This document shows, in pieces, positions 23,590 to 32,035 of a stretch of 32,733 nucleotides of DNA. Location: contig JAEUQF010000357.1 of the NCBI GenBank assembly GCA_016789745.1, positions 1 to 32,733 on the forward strand, in the 5' to 3' direction. The position numbers were made by a program, and so were the translations under genes. The notes under the pieces are model-generated. The model saw only the letters and a program-made list of their open reading frames with translations, did not search any database and was not told the DNA's origin. Position 1 is the first letter of the stretch. Each line of letters begins with the position of its first letter. The DNA is from Bryobacterales bacterium (GTDB lineage Bacteria > Acidobacteriota > Terriglobia > Bryobacterales > Bryobacteraceae).

Positions 23590-26500
23590 GTGCTGTTCTT
23601 GGTTCTCAGCCTGCCTCTTTCGTTAGCGGCCTTTGCGCAACAGCCGGCCGCCGCCCCGCGCGCCCTCGACTTCAATCGCGACATCCTGCCCATCCTCTCC
23701 GACAAGTGCTTCGCCTGCCATGGCCCCGATGAAGCCAATAACAAAAGCAAGCTCCGTCTCGACAACGAAGCGTCCGCGAAAGCCGACCTCGGCAACGGCC
23801 GCCGCGCCATCGTCCCTGGTCAGCCCGCACAGAGCCAGCTGATTCGCCGCATCACGGCCAGCCAGCCCGGCTTACTCATGCCTCCTGTGCATTCCGGGCG
23901 CAAGCTATCGCCTGCGGATATTGAGCGCCTGCAAACCTGGGTAGCGCAAGGTGCCACCTGGGATCGCCACTGGTCCTTCGTCGCCCCCAAACGGCCCAAG
24001 CTCCCTGGCACCGCCGCCGGTTCCCCCATCGACGCCTTCGTTCTCGCAAGACTCCGCCAGGAAGGCCTCACTCCATCCGCGGAAGCCGACCGCGCCACCC
24101 TGCTCCGCCGCGTCACCCTCGACCTGACCGGCCTTCCTCCCACTCCCGCCGAACTCGACACCTTCCTTGCCGACCGCTCGCCCAACTCCTACGAGCGCGC
24201 CGTCGACCGGCTGCTCGCCTCCAGCCGCTACGGCGAGCGCATGGCCTTCCGCTGGCTGGACGCCGCCCGCTACGCCGACACCAACGGCTACCAGGTGGAC
24301 GGCGAACGCGAGATGTGGCGCTGGCGCGATTGGGTCATCGAAGCCTTCAATCGCAACCTGCCGTTCGATCGCTTCGTCATCGAACAACTCGCCGGCGACC
24401 TGCTGCCCAACCCCACCCTCGACCAGCGCATCGCCACCGCCTTCAACCGCAACCATCGCGGCAACTCCGAAGATGGCCTCGTCCCGGAGGAGTACGCCGT
24501 CGAGTACGTGATTGACCGCGTCGACACGGTCTCCACGGTGTTCCTGGGACTCACCATGGGCTGCGCGCGCTGCCACAACCACAAGTACGATCCCATCACG
24601 CAGAAGGAATACTACCAGCTCTACGCCTTCTTCAACAGCATTCCCGAAGACGGCCGCTTCAATAACTTCGGCAACGCCGCGCCCTGGATCTTCGCTCCCA
24701 CGCAGGAACAGCAGCGCGAGATGGCCCGCCTCCACACCGAGATTCGCAAGACCTCCGAACAACTCGCCGCCAGACTACAGCAGGCCGGCACTGCCCAAAA
24801 ACGCTGGGAATCCACAATCACCGGCACCGCCCGCCACTGGTTCCCGAAGCAGGATCTGGAGTTGCACCAACCCCTCGACGAAACCGCGCCCGGCTTCCAG
24901 GGCGGCACACCCAAGTTCGTGTCATCCCCACTCGGCCAAGCCACGGCCTTTGATGGCAGCATCTCCTTCGACGCCGGCAAGGTCGCCAACTTCGACTACC
25001 GCGATCGCGTGCACGACTTCCGCCACCGCTTCGCAATCTCTGCCTGGATTCAGCCGGAATCGGAAAACGCGGGCGCCATCGTCACCCGCATGGGCGACGG
25101 TATCGCCGAAAAGAAAGACGGCCTGCCCTCCGGCCGCGGCTATGGCCTCTTCTTCGTCAATGGCAAGCTGCACTTCAATCTCATCAGCGTGTGGGCCGAC
25201 GATTCCTTCCGCGTCGAAACCGCCGACAAGCAGAAGGTGGGCGAGTGGCAGCATGTCGTGGCCACCTTCGACAGCCTGGAGCCTTACGACAAAGTCCGCA
25301 TCTACGTGAACGGCCAGCAGCAGAAGCTCAAGGTCAACAACGGCCGCCTGTTTCGCCAGTTTGCCGCCAACGGGACCCTGCGCATCGGCGCCGGAGGCGG
25401 CCCCGAGTGGAGCTTCAAAGGCGCCATTGACGAAGTCCGCATCTTCAAGTCACTCCCGGATGCCGAACAGATCAGCATCCTTGCCTGCCCCGACTCGCTC
25501 CAACAGATCGCCGCCATCCCCGAAGCCCAGCGCACCAACGCGCAGCGCCTGAAGCTTCGCAACGCTTATCTCGAAGACGCCGCATCGCCGGATCTGCAAT
25601 CCCTGTGGCGACAGTTGCTCGATCTGCAACACCAGCGGAAGGCGCTGGAAACCAGCCTGCCCACGCTCATGGTCATGCAGGAACTCCCTGCGCCGCGCCA
25701 GGCCCACATCCTCAAGCGCGGCGCCTACGACGCCCCCGGAGACCCCGTCCAGCGCGAGGTTCCCGCCATGCTCCCTGCCTTCGATTCACAACTGCCACGG
25801 AACCGCCTCGGCCTCGCCCAATGGCTGGTCAGCGCCGACAACCCGCTGCTGGCCCGCGTGACCGTGAATCGCTTCTGGCAGATGTTCTTCGGCACTGGCT
25901 TAGTGAAGACCGCCGAAGATTTCGGCGCCCAGGGAGAACGGCCGTCGCATCCGGATCTACTCGACTGGCTGGCCGTCGAGTTCCAGCAGAACGGCTGGAA
26001 CGTCAAGTCTCTGCTGAAGACCATCGTCATGAGCGGTACCTACCGCCAAAGCTCCATCATCGCCCCCGACCTGCTCCAGCGCGATCCCGACAACCGCCTG
26101 CTCGCCCGCGGTCCGCGCCTCCGCCTGCCCGCGGAAATGATTCGGGATCAGGCGCTGTTCGTCTCCGGCCTACTAGCCGAAAAGTCCGGCGGTCCCTCCG
26201 TCCGGCCCTACCAGCCCGACGGACTCTACAAGGACATGCTGTTCTCCAACATGACCGGCTATGCGCAGGAGAAGGGCGAAGGCCTCTGGCGCCGCAGCCT
26301 CTACACCTTCTGGAAACGCACCGTCATGCCACCTTCCATGCAGGTAATGGACGCCTCGGCGCGCGAAGCCTGCACGGTGCGCGAAACCCGCACCAACACG
26401 CCGCTCCAGGCACTGAACCTCATGAACGACACCACCTACGTGGAGGCCGCGCGCGTCCTAGCCGAGCGCATGCTGCGCGAAGGTGGCACAACACCGCAAC

Positions 26501-26745
26501 AGCAGGTCACCCATGGCTGGCGCATCGCCACCGGCCGCGCGCCGAAGGATGCCGAACGCGAGATCCTGCTCCGCAACCTGCAGTCCCAACAGGCCTACTT
26601 CCGCCAACGCCCGCGCGAAGCCGCGGAGTTCCTCGGTGTCGGTGCGAAGTCCGCGCATCCGGGCCTGGAAAAAGAATCGCTCGCCGCCTACACCATGGTC
26701 GCCAGCCTCATTCTCAATCTCGACGAGGTGATCACCAAGCAATGA
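23590..26745 (+). CDS. Planctomycete-type cytochrome c / DUF1549 / LamG-like / DUF1553 protein
   Basis: This is a 1051-residue exported protein starting at GTG, with a signal peptide (LFLVLSLPLSLAAFAQQ). An N-terminal PSCyt1-type domain carries CFACHG (Cys40, Cys43, His44) for one c-heme. DUF1549 (about 145-350) contains a second possible heme motif CARCHNHKYDP (Cys325, Cys328, His329). A concanavalin/LamG-like jelly roll spans about 420-625 (ENAGAIVTRMGDG, EWQHVVATFDSL, AIDEVRIFKSL). DUF1553 follows (about 735-1000), including RVTVNRFWQMFFG and RPSHPDLLDWLA. This domain set is common in Planctomycetes and Solibacter-like bacteria, usually paired with DUF1501 proteins as here. The reaction is unknown; polysaccharide-related roles have been proposed from genomic context. 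The stop overlaps the next start (ATGA at 26742-26745). Confidence 0.93.
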   Translation: MLFLVLSLPLSLAAFAQQPAAAPRALDFNRDILPILSDKCFACHGPDEANNKSKLRLDNEASAKADLGNGRRAIVPGQPAQSQLIRRITASQPGLLMPPVHSGRKLSPADIERLQTWVAQGATWDRHWSFVAPKRPKLPGTAAGSPIDAFVLARLRQEGLTPSAEADRATLLRRVTLDLTGLPPTPAELDTFLADRSPNSYERAVDRLLASSRYGERMAFRWLDAARYADTNGYQVDGEREMWRWRDWVIEAFNRNLPFDRFVIEQLAGDLLPNPTLDQRIATAFNRNHRGNSEDGLVPEEYAVEYVIDRVDTVSTVFLGLTMGCARCHNHKYDPITQKEYYQLYAFFNSIPEDGRFNNFGNAAPWIFAPTQEQQREMARLHTEIRKTSEQLAARLQQAGTAQKRWESTITGTARHWFPKQDLELHQPLDETAPGFQGGTPKFVSSPLGQATAFDGSISFDAGKVANFDYRDRVHDFRHRFAISAWIQPESENAGAIVTRMGDGIAEKKDGLPSGRGYGLFFVNGKLHFNLISVWADDSFRVETADKQKVGEWQHVVATFDSLEPYDKVRIYVNGQQQKLKVNNGRLFRQFAANGTLRIGAGGGPEWSFKGAIDEVRIFKSLPDAEQISILACPDSLQQIAAIPEAQRTNAQRLKLRNAYLEDAASPDLQSLWRQLLDLQHQRKALETSLPTLMVMQELPAPRQAHILKRGAYDAPGDPVQREVPAMLPAFDSQLPRNRLGLAQWLVSADNPLLARVTVNRFWQMFFGTGLVKTAEDFGAQGERPSHPDLLDWLAVEFQQNGWNVKSLLKTIVMSGTYRQSSIIAPDLLQRDPDNRLLARGPRLRLPAEMIRDQALFVSGLLAEKSGGPSVRPYQPDGLYKDMLFSNMTGYAQEKGEGLWRRSLYTFWKRTVMPPSMQVMDASAREACTVRETRTNTPLQALNLMNDTTYVEAARVLAERMLREGGTTPQQQVTHGWRIATGRAPKDAEREILLRNLQSQQAYFRQRPREAAEFLGVGAKSAHPGLEKESLAAYTMVASLILNLDEVITKQ

Positions 26746-28169
26746 ACGGATCACTCCCGCTCGCCATCTCTCGCCGCAATTTCTTCAAGCGTTCCGGCAT
26801 CAGTCTGGGCACCACCGCCCTTGCCGGATTACTCGCACGCGATGGCTTCGCAGCCGAGGGCCTGCCCGGACTCCCGCACTTCGCCCCCAAAGCGAAGCGC
26901 GTCATCTATCTGTTCCAATCCGGCGGCCCCTCCCAACTCGAACTCTTCGATCCCAAGCCGGCCCTCGAGAAGTTCCGCGGCCAGGACCTGCCCGATTCCA
27001 TTCGCCGCGGCCAGCGCCTCACCGGCATGACCGCGCATCAGACGCGCTTTCCCGTCGCCCCATCCCTCTACAAGTTCAGCCGTCACGGCCAATCCGGCGC
27101 CGCCTTCAGCGAACTGCTGCCGCACACCGCGAAGATGGCCGACGATCTCTGTCTCATCAAGTCGATGCACACCGAGCAGATCAATCATGATCCGGCCATC
27201 ACGTTTGCCCTCACCGGATTCCAACTCGCCGGTCGCCCCAGCCTCGGCTCCTGGGTCAGCTACGGGCTCGGCAGTGAGAACCAAGACATGCCGGCGTTCG
27301 TCGTCATGATCTCCCTTGGCGCCTCCAGCGATCAACCCTTGTATGACCGCCTGTGGGGCAGCGGCTTCCTCTCGTCACGCTACCAGGGCGTGAAATTCCA
27401 CAACGGGCCTGACCCGGTGCTCTACCTCTCCAACCCGCCGGGCGTCGCACCAGAGGCACGCCGCCGCTTCCTCGACGACCTCGCCCAACTCAACCGCCGC
27501 AACGCCGATACCTTCGGCGACCCCGAGATCGAAACCCGCGTCTCGCAGTATGAGATGGCCTATCGCATGCAATCCTCGGTCCCGGAATTGACCGACCTCT
27601 CCAAAGAGCCCGCCGCGCTGCTCGACCGCTACGGCCCCGATGCGCGCAAGCCCGGCTCGTTCGCCGCCAACTGCATCCTGGCACGGCGTCTGGCCGAGCG
27701 CGGTGTCCGCTTCATCCAACTGTTTCACCGAGGCTGGGATCAGCACTCCCGCTGCCCCAAACAAATCGCCGGCCAGTGCCGCGACACTGATCAGCCCACC
27801 GCCGCGCTCCTCACCGATCTGAAGGAACGCGGCCTGCTGGACGAAACGCTCGTAATCTGGGGCGGCGAGTTCGGCCGCACCGTCTATTCCCAAGGCCGCC
27901 TCACGCCCGAGGACTACGGGCGCGACCATCACCCCCGCTGCTTCTCCATCTGGCTGGCCGGCGGGGGCGTCAAGGGCGGTATCACCATCGGCGAAACCGA
28001 TGACTTCAGCTACAACATCACCCAGGATCCCATCTCCACGCACGACATCAATGCCACGCTCCTGCATTGCCTGGGTGTGGATCACAAACGGCTCACCTTC
28101 AAGTTCCAGGGGCGCGATTTCCGCCTCACCGATGTTCATGGCAATATCGTGAGACAGGCTTTGGCCTGA
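26742..28169 (+). CDS. Tat-exported DUF1501 protein
   Basis: This 475-residue protein opens with a twin-arginine signal (SRRNFFKRSG, Arg11-Arg12) and a hydrophobic stretch ending near GFAAEG. The body shows DUF1501 features: RVIYLFQSGGPSQLELFDPK, DDLCLIKSMHTEQINHDPA, ARRLAERGVRFIQLFHRGWD, ETLVIWGGEFGRT and GRDHHPRCFSIWLAGGGVKG. DUF1501 belongs to the alkaline-phosphatase/sulfatase-like fold; candidate metal ligands are the Asp/His of the FHRGWDQH and GRDHHP regions. The activity is not known. It is coupled to the DUF1549/1553 gene by a 4-base stop/start overlap, a pairing conserved across Planctomycetes and some Acidobacteriota, so the two probably work together in the periplasm. Confidence 0.93.
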   Translation: MNGSLPLAISRRNFFKRSGISLGTTALAGLLARDGFAAEGLPGLPHFAPKAKRVIYLFQSGGPSQLELFDPKPALEKFRGQDLPDSIRRGQRLTGMTAHQTRFPVAPSLYKFSRHGQSGAAFSELLPHTAKMADDLCLIKSMHTEQINHDPAITFALTGFQLAGRPSLGSWVSYGLGSENQDMPAFVVMISLGASSDQPLYDRLWGSGFLSSRYQGVKFHNGPDPVLYLSNPPGVAPEARRRFLDDLAQLNRRNADTFGDPEIETRVSQYEMAYRMQSSVPELTDLSKEPAALLDRYGPDARKPGSFAANCILARRLAERGVRFIQLFHRGWDQHSRCPKQIAGQCRDTDQPTAALLTDLKERGLLDETLVIWGGEFGRTVYSQGRLTPEDYGRDHHPRCFSIWLAGGGVKGGITIGETDDFSYNITQDPISTHDINATLLHCLGVDHKRLTFKFQGRDFRLTDVHGNIVRQALA

Positions 28170-28448
28170 GTCGATCGCTAGTCCGTTACCTTCTGGGGAA
28201 GATCTGGCTTCCGGCATCTGCTGATACTGCTGAACCGCGCGGCGGCGAACGATGCACTGTGGGCCGAACGCAACGGGTGCCTCGCTGCCTGAATTCTGCT
28301 GGCGGCCACCGTTCTGTTGGCGCAAAGCCGGTGGCCAACGCCGCCCGTACATACCGTTGGCTCCGGCAACAACCTCCGACAAGAGAGCCGCTTCCGGTGG
28401 CCATGGGCGCTGCCCATTCCTGCCGACATCGAAGTGTCAGCCGGCAAT
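28170..28448. other. Intergenic region without a recognisable gene
   Basis: These 279 bases follow the DUF1501 stop. Short open frames exist on both strands but none has a recognisable protein pattern, ribosome-binding site or the C-ending codon pattern of real genes here. A frame around 28300-28330 reads like a short hydrophobic leader (LLAATVLLAQ) and could be a worn signal peptide belonging to the decayed copy downstream. I see no terminator hairpin. The region is probably decayed coding sequence. Confidence 0.5.
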
Positions 28449-28695
28449 GGCCGCTGGGAAATGATCAGCCTCGGCGCCAGGGCGGCCTATAGTTATGATC
28501 CGTTCACCGGCGAGGAACTGTGGCGCGTCGAAGAACGCGCGCAGCATTCCGCCAGCACACGTCCCGTGCTCGGCCACGGCATGGTGTACTTCCCCAACAG
28601 GCTTCTCCGCCCGCCAACGGCTGGCTGTGCGCCCGGAGGCAACGGCCTCCTCACCGATACCCACGTGGCCTGGCGGTCGAACGGGGTGTGCCCAA
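28449..28695 (+). pseudogene. Decayed fragment of the PQQ-like propeller gene
   Basis: This stretch aligns to positions 22988-23234 of the intact PQQ-like gene. The shared part includes the coding of GRWEMISLGA, AYSYDPFTG and RVEERAQHSASTRPVLGHGM. By eye the first 145 bases differ at about 13 sites, mostly third codon positions. After that there is a one-base insertion near 28595 and two one-base deletions near 28635 and 28675, breaking the frame. Neither a start nor the flanking repeats are preserved. It is a remnant of a duplicated or paralogous propeller gene, and a 177-residue open frame across it (28317-28850) is not a functional protein. Confidence 0.85.
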
Positions 28696-28883
28696 GCCTC
28701 TGGCGTGTCCCTGGGGCCATAGCCGAGTTTCGTGAACTACAGCGCGGACGGCTCGGGTTTAACCGGAAGCAGGCCGCAACGTTGCGGGGCAACGTGGCAT
28801 ACCGCATCGGCTCTGCCTCGTCCAGGATTGCCGCGAAAGACAACCGGTGACAACTTTTTGCAAACCCCTCCGAATCCCGGGGC

Positions 28884-28902
28884 TATACTGAGACTTCGAG
28901 GG
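28884..28902 (+). promoter_or_regulatory. Possible -10 and Shine-Dalgarno of ccmE
   Basis: TATACT at 28884-28889 (5 of 6 to the -10 consensus) is followed by GAGGG at 28898-28902, 12 bases before the ATG at 28915. A -35 is not clear; TTGCAA at 28858-28863 is 20 bases upstream. This is the likely promoter of the ccmE-F-H-I operon. Confidence 0.4.
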
Positions 28903-28914
28903 AAACTGGTACCC

Positions 28915-29355
28915 ATGAACACCTACGTTAAGTTCGGCGGCCTCATGACCATCATCGTCGGCACGCTTGCCTGGCTCGGCTTCAGCGGCGTCAACGAAAC
29001 GAAGACTTACTACAAGACCGTTGCCGAACTCGATGGAATGAAAGACGAAGCGCGTGCCAAGCGGTTGCGCGTCGCCGGCGACGTCGCGCCCGGCTCCATT
29101 GTCCGCAAAGGTAAGGAAGTCGAGTTCCTGCTCACCCAGGAATCGAAGACCCTGAAAGTTATCTACACCGGATCCGACCCCCTGCCCGATACCTTCCGCG
29201 ACAGTGCGCAGGCCGTTGCCGATGGCCGCCTGGGCGAGGACGGTGTGTTCAAAGCCAGCCGCATTCAGGCCAAATGCGCATCCAAGTATGAAGCCAAACC
29301 GGGTGGCGGCCAGAAACCTGCAAATTCGTACGGCGCCGCCGATCGTCAATCGTAG
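28915..29355 (+). CDS. ccmE: Cytochrome c maturation heme chaperone CcmE, Cys-type variant
   Basis: CcmE holds heme on the outer face of the membrane and hands it to the CcmF/H ligase. This 146-residue protein has an N-terminal membrane anchor (residues about 8-24, GGLMTIIVGTLAWLGF) and an OB-fold (RLRVAGDVAPGSIVRKGK, VEFLLTQESKTLKVIYTG, LPDTFRDSAQAVADGRLGEDGVFKASRI). Canonical CcmE binds heme through His in an HxxxY motif; here the equivalent site reads AKCASKYEA, that is Cys121 and Tyr125, the CxxxY form described in some archaea and bacteria. The tail is short and polar. The start at 28915 follows GAGGG. It is the first gene of the ccm block here; ccmA, B, C, D and G are not in the window. 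Confidence 0.92.
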   Translation: MNTYVKFGGLMTIIVGTLAWLGFSGVNETKTYYKTVAELDGMKDEARAKRLRVAGDVAPGSIVRKGKEVEFLLTQESKTLKVIYTGSDPLPDTFRDSAQAVADGRLGEDGVFKASRIQAKCASKYEAKPGGGQKPANSYGAADRQS

Positions 29356-29396
29356 TTTCGCAAGCCTTCCCGCTTTCCGCTATTTGAGGAGATCTC

Positions 29397-31412
29397 ATGG
29401 AGAACATTGGCGCCATCGCCATCCTGCTCGCCTTCTGTTTTGCCATCTATGCGGTCCTCGCATCGGTCACCGGCAAAGTCAAACGCAAGCCCAAACTGGT
29501 AGTTAGCGGAGAGCGAGCGGTCTACGCCATCTGGTTTCTCCTCACCACCGCGTCGGCGATGCTGGTCTACGCACTCATCATAGGCGACTTCCGGCTGTCT
29601 TATGTCGCCAGCCACAGCAATCGCGCCATGCCGATCCTGTACAAGTTCTCGGCCTGGTGGGGCGGCATGGAAGGGTCGCTGCTGCTCTGGGCCTGGATCC
29701 TCTCTTCCTACTCCGCACTGGTCGTTTTCACCAACCGCCGTAAGTTCCAGGATATGATGCCATACGTCATCGGCATACTGATGACCGTCCAGGCCTTCTT
29801 CCTGTTCCTCATCGCCTTCCCCGAGAACCCCTTTCAGGTGCTGGCCGTCGGCAAAGGCGTCACCGAGGTTCCGGACGGACAAGGCCTGAACCCGCTGCTG
29901 CAGTACTGGACCATGGCCATCCACCCGCCGATGCTGTACCTCGGCTATGTGGGCTTCACCATCCCGTTCGCCTTCGCGATCGCGTCGTTGATCACACGGC
30001 AGGCAGGCGATGCCTGGATCCACACCACCCGCCGCTGGACCATCATCACCTGGGGCTTCCAATCCACGGGCATTCTGCTCGGCGCCGGTTGGGCCTACGC
30101 GGTGCTCGGCTGGGGCGGGTACTGGGGTTGGGATCCGGTAGAGAATGCGTCGCTGCTGCCCTGGATCACCGCCACCGCCTTCCTGCACTCGGTCATGATG
30201 CAGGAAAAGAAGGGCATGATGAAGGTCTGGAACATGGTGCTCATCTCCAGCACCTTCTTCCTCTGCATCTTCGGCACATTCCTCACCCGCTCCGGCATTG
30301 TGGGTTCCGTACACGCCTTTGCCCAGTCCCCCATCGGCAAATACTTCGTCATCTTCCTCGCCTGCGGTATCGCCGCGGTCATCTATCTGATCCTCGATCG
30401 CCTGGATTACCTGAAGTCCGAAGCGCAACTGGAAAGCGTCATCTCGCGAGAGTCCAGCTTCCTGTTCAACAACCTCATCCTGCTGGCCAGTTGCTTTGCG
30501 GTGCTGTGGGGCACCATCTTCCCGGTCATCTCCGAAGCGGTCACCGGCGAAAAGATCAGCGTCGACGCGCCGTTCTATAACCGCGTCAATGTGCCCATCG
30601 GCCTGTTCCTGATGCTGCTTACCGGCGTCGGGCCGCTGATCGCGTGGCGCCGCTCGTCGATTGAATCGCTGAAGAAGGCATTCCTCATCCCCAGCGTTGT
30701 TGGTCTCGCCGTAATGGCCGGCCTGGTCATCGGCGGTGTCCGTCACTTCTACGCCACGGTGTCGCTTGGCCTCTGCGCCTTTGTAACGGCCACCATCCTG
30801 ATCGAGTTTTACAAGGGTTCAAGGGCCATCTCCAAGCGCACCCAGCAGAACCTGCTGATGGCGGCGGTCGAACTGACGCACCGCAACACGCGCCGCTACG
30901 GCGGCTACATTGTGCACCTCGCCATGGTGATGCTGTTCATCGGATTCACCGGAGCCGCCTTCAACAAGGACGGCACGCACGATGTGCGCGTTGGCGACAA
31001 GTTCACCATCGGTCGCTACGACCTGAAGATCCGCGACCTGCTCGATGGCGATAACGAGAACTACTCCTGGCGCAAAGCCCTGGTCGACATCGAAGTAAAC
31101 GGCAAGCACATCGGCACGCTGGAACCGGAACAGCGCATGTACAAGGCCAGCCGCCAGCCCACTTCGGAAGTCGCCATCCGCCGCCGCCTCAACGAAGATC
31201 TGTATCTGAACTTTGCCGGCGTTACCAATGACGGCAAGAACCTCGCCATTATCCAGAGCTACGTATTCCCGCTGGTTACGTGGATCTGGGTGGGCTTCTA
31301 CGTGCTCATCTTCGGCACCCTGGTCTGCCTGGTGCCGCCCAAGGTGAAGATGCAATACTTGCGCACCGAAACGGTCGGTGTGGTGGAGAAACATGCCCCG
31401 GTTACGCAGTAG
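29397..31412 (+). CDS. ccmF: Cytochrome c heme lyase subunit CcmF
   Basis: CcmF is the membrane core that attaches heme to apocytochromes. The 671-residue protein has many membrane helices and the heme-handling WWD domain GWGGYWGWDPVENASLLPW (around Trp243-Trp245-Asp246), with the flanking conserved histidines in AIHPPMLYLGY and TAFLHSVMM. The N-terminal WWGGMEGSLLLW and the FGTFLTRSGIVGSVHAF block are also typical. A soluble loop near residues 515-620 precedes the last helix. A GAGGAG Shine-Dalgarno at 29386-29391 lies 5 bases before the ATG. The 3' end overlaps ccmH by 20 bases. The last residues (VVEKHAPVTQ) are also found in the inverted copy at the right end of the window. Confidence 0.96.
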   Translation: MENIGAIAILLAFCFAIYAVLASVTGKVKRKPKLVVSGERAVYAIWFLLTTASAMLVYALIIGDFRLSYVASHSNRAMPILYKFSAWWGGMEGSLLLWAWILSSYSALVVFTNRRKFQDMMPYVIGILMTVQAFFLFLIAFPENPFQVLAVGKGVTEVPDGQGLNPLLQYWTMAIHPPMLYLGYVGFTIPFAFAIASLITRQAGDAWIHTTRRWTIITWGFQSTGILLGAGWAYAVLGWGGYWGWDPVENASLLPWITATAFLHSVMMQEKKGMMKVWNMVLISSTFFLCIFGTFLTRSGIVGSVHAFAQSPIGKYFVIFLACGIAAVIYLILDRLDYLKSEAQLESVISRESSFLFNNLILLASCFAVLWGTIFPVISEAVTGEKISVDAPFYNRVNVPIGLFLMLLTGVGPLIAWRRSSIESLKKAFLIPSVVGLAVMAGLVIGGVRHFYATVSLGLCAFVTATILIEFYKGSRAISKRTQQNLLMAAVELTHRNTRRYGGYIVHLAMVMLFIGFTGAAFNKDGTHDVRVGDKFTIGRYDLKIRDLLDGDNENYSWRKALVDIEVNGKHIGTLEPEQRMYKASRQPTSEVAIRRRLNEDLYLNFAGVTNDGKNLAIIQSYVFPLVTWIWVGFYVLIFGTLVCLVPPKVKMQYLRTETVGVVEKHAPVTQ

Positions 31413-32035
31413 GCTCCTCCTGATTCTGGTGGCGGGACTCTGCCTGGCGCAGAGTTCCTCCGACCTGTTGACACCGGCCATCCGCCGCGTGGGCGACAAA
31501 CTCGCCTGCCTGTGCGGCGCCTGCAAGAACACGGTCGCCACCTGCCAGATGCTTGGGTGCCATTACTCGTCTCCGGCCCGCGAGCGCATTGCGAAACTGC
31601 AGGCCGAAGGCATGAGTGACGATGCCATCATCGATGATTTCGTGAAACGTGAGGGCAAACGTGCCCTCGCCACGCCGCCCACCGAAGGCTTCCACCTTTT
31701 GGGTTGGGTGATGCCTTTTGCCGCTATCGCCCTTGGCCTGGCGGCTATCTATTGGTTCATCCGGCGCTACCAGAAACCCGCGGCTGCCGCTCCGGCCGCC
31801 GTCGATCAGGCTGCGCTCAGCCGCTACCATGACCAGATCGAAAAGGATCTGGCCAAGCTGGAATAACGTCCATGCTCTATGTCGCCGCAGTACTCCTTAT
31901 CACCGGCGCTCTTCTGTTCACCCTCTACATCCGCGAGCAGGATCTGCCGGTAGTCGAAGCCGTCTCTCCTTACGCGCATCTGGAAGACCGCAAGGCTCAG
32001 ATTTACGAAAACCTCCGTGACTTGCAGTTCGAGTT
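31379..32035 (+). repeat. Left arm of a large inverted repeat (ccmF end, ccmH, ccmI start)
   Basis: This 657-base segment is repeated in reverse complement at 32077-32733 with no length change. Across ccmH I count about 33 differences in 474 bases, roughly 93% identity, mostly at third codon positions. The arms are separated by 41 bases. The arm reaches the last base of the window, so its outer boundary is unknown. Confidence 0.93.
31393..31866 (+). CDS. ccmH: Cytochrome c maturation protein CcmH
   Basis: CcmH reduces or presents the apocytochrome CxxCH cysteines to the heme lyase. This 157-residue protein has a signal peptide (RSRLLLILVAGLCLAQ), a helical domain with a cysteine-rich motif LACLCGACKNTVATCQMLGC (Cys39, Cys41, Cys44, Cys51, Cys56) and one membrane helix near residues 107-127 (LGWVMPFAAIALGLAAIYWF). 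Proteobacterial CcmH has a two-cysteine LRCxxCQ motif; the five cysteines here are an expanded version. The GGAG at 31385-31388 inside ccmF serves as ribosome-binding site, 4 bases before the ATG. A GTG at 31378 is less likely. It overlaps ccmF and is followed by ccmI after 5 bases. Confidence 0.93.
   Translation: MPRLRSRLLLILVAGLCLAQSSSDLLTPAIRRVGDKLACLCGACKNTVATCQMLGCHYSSPARERIAKLQAEGMSDDAIIDDFVKREGKRALATPPTEGFHLLGWVMPFAAIALGLAAIYWFIRRYQKPAAAAPAAVDQAALSRYHDQIEKDLAKLE

Noticed and set aside
28317..28850. A 177-residue open frame downstream of the DUF1501 gene
   Set aside because: Only its central part resembles the PQQ-like propeller and that match is broken by indels, so the frame is a by-product of a decayed copy.
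29346..30746. A 466-residue open frame antisense to ccmF
   Set aside because: It lies opposite an unmistakable CcmF, is rich in Gly, Asp and Glu from reversed codons and matches no protein family.
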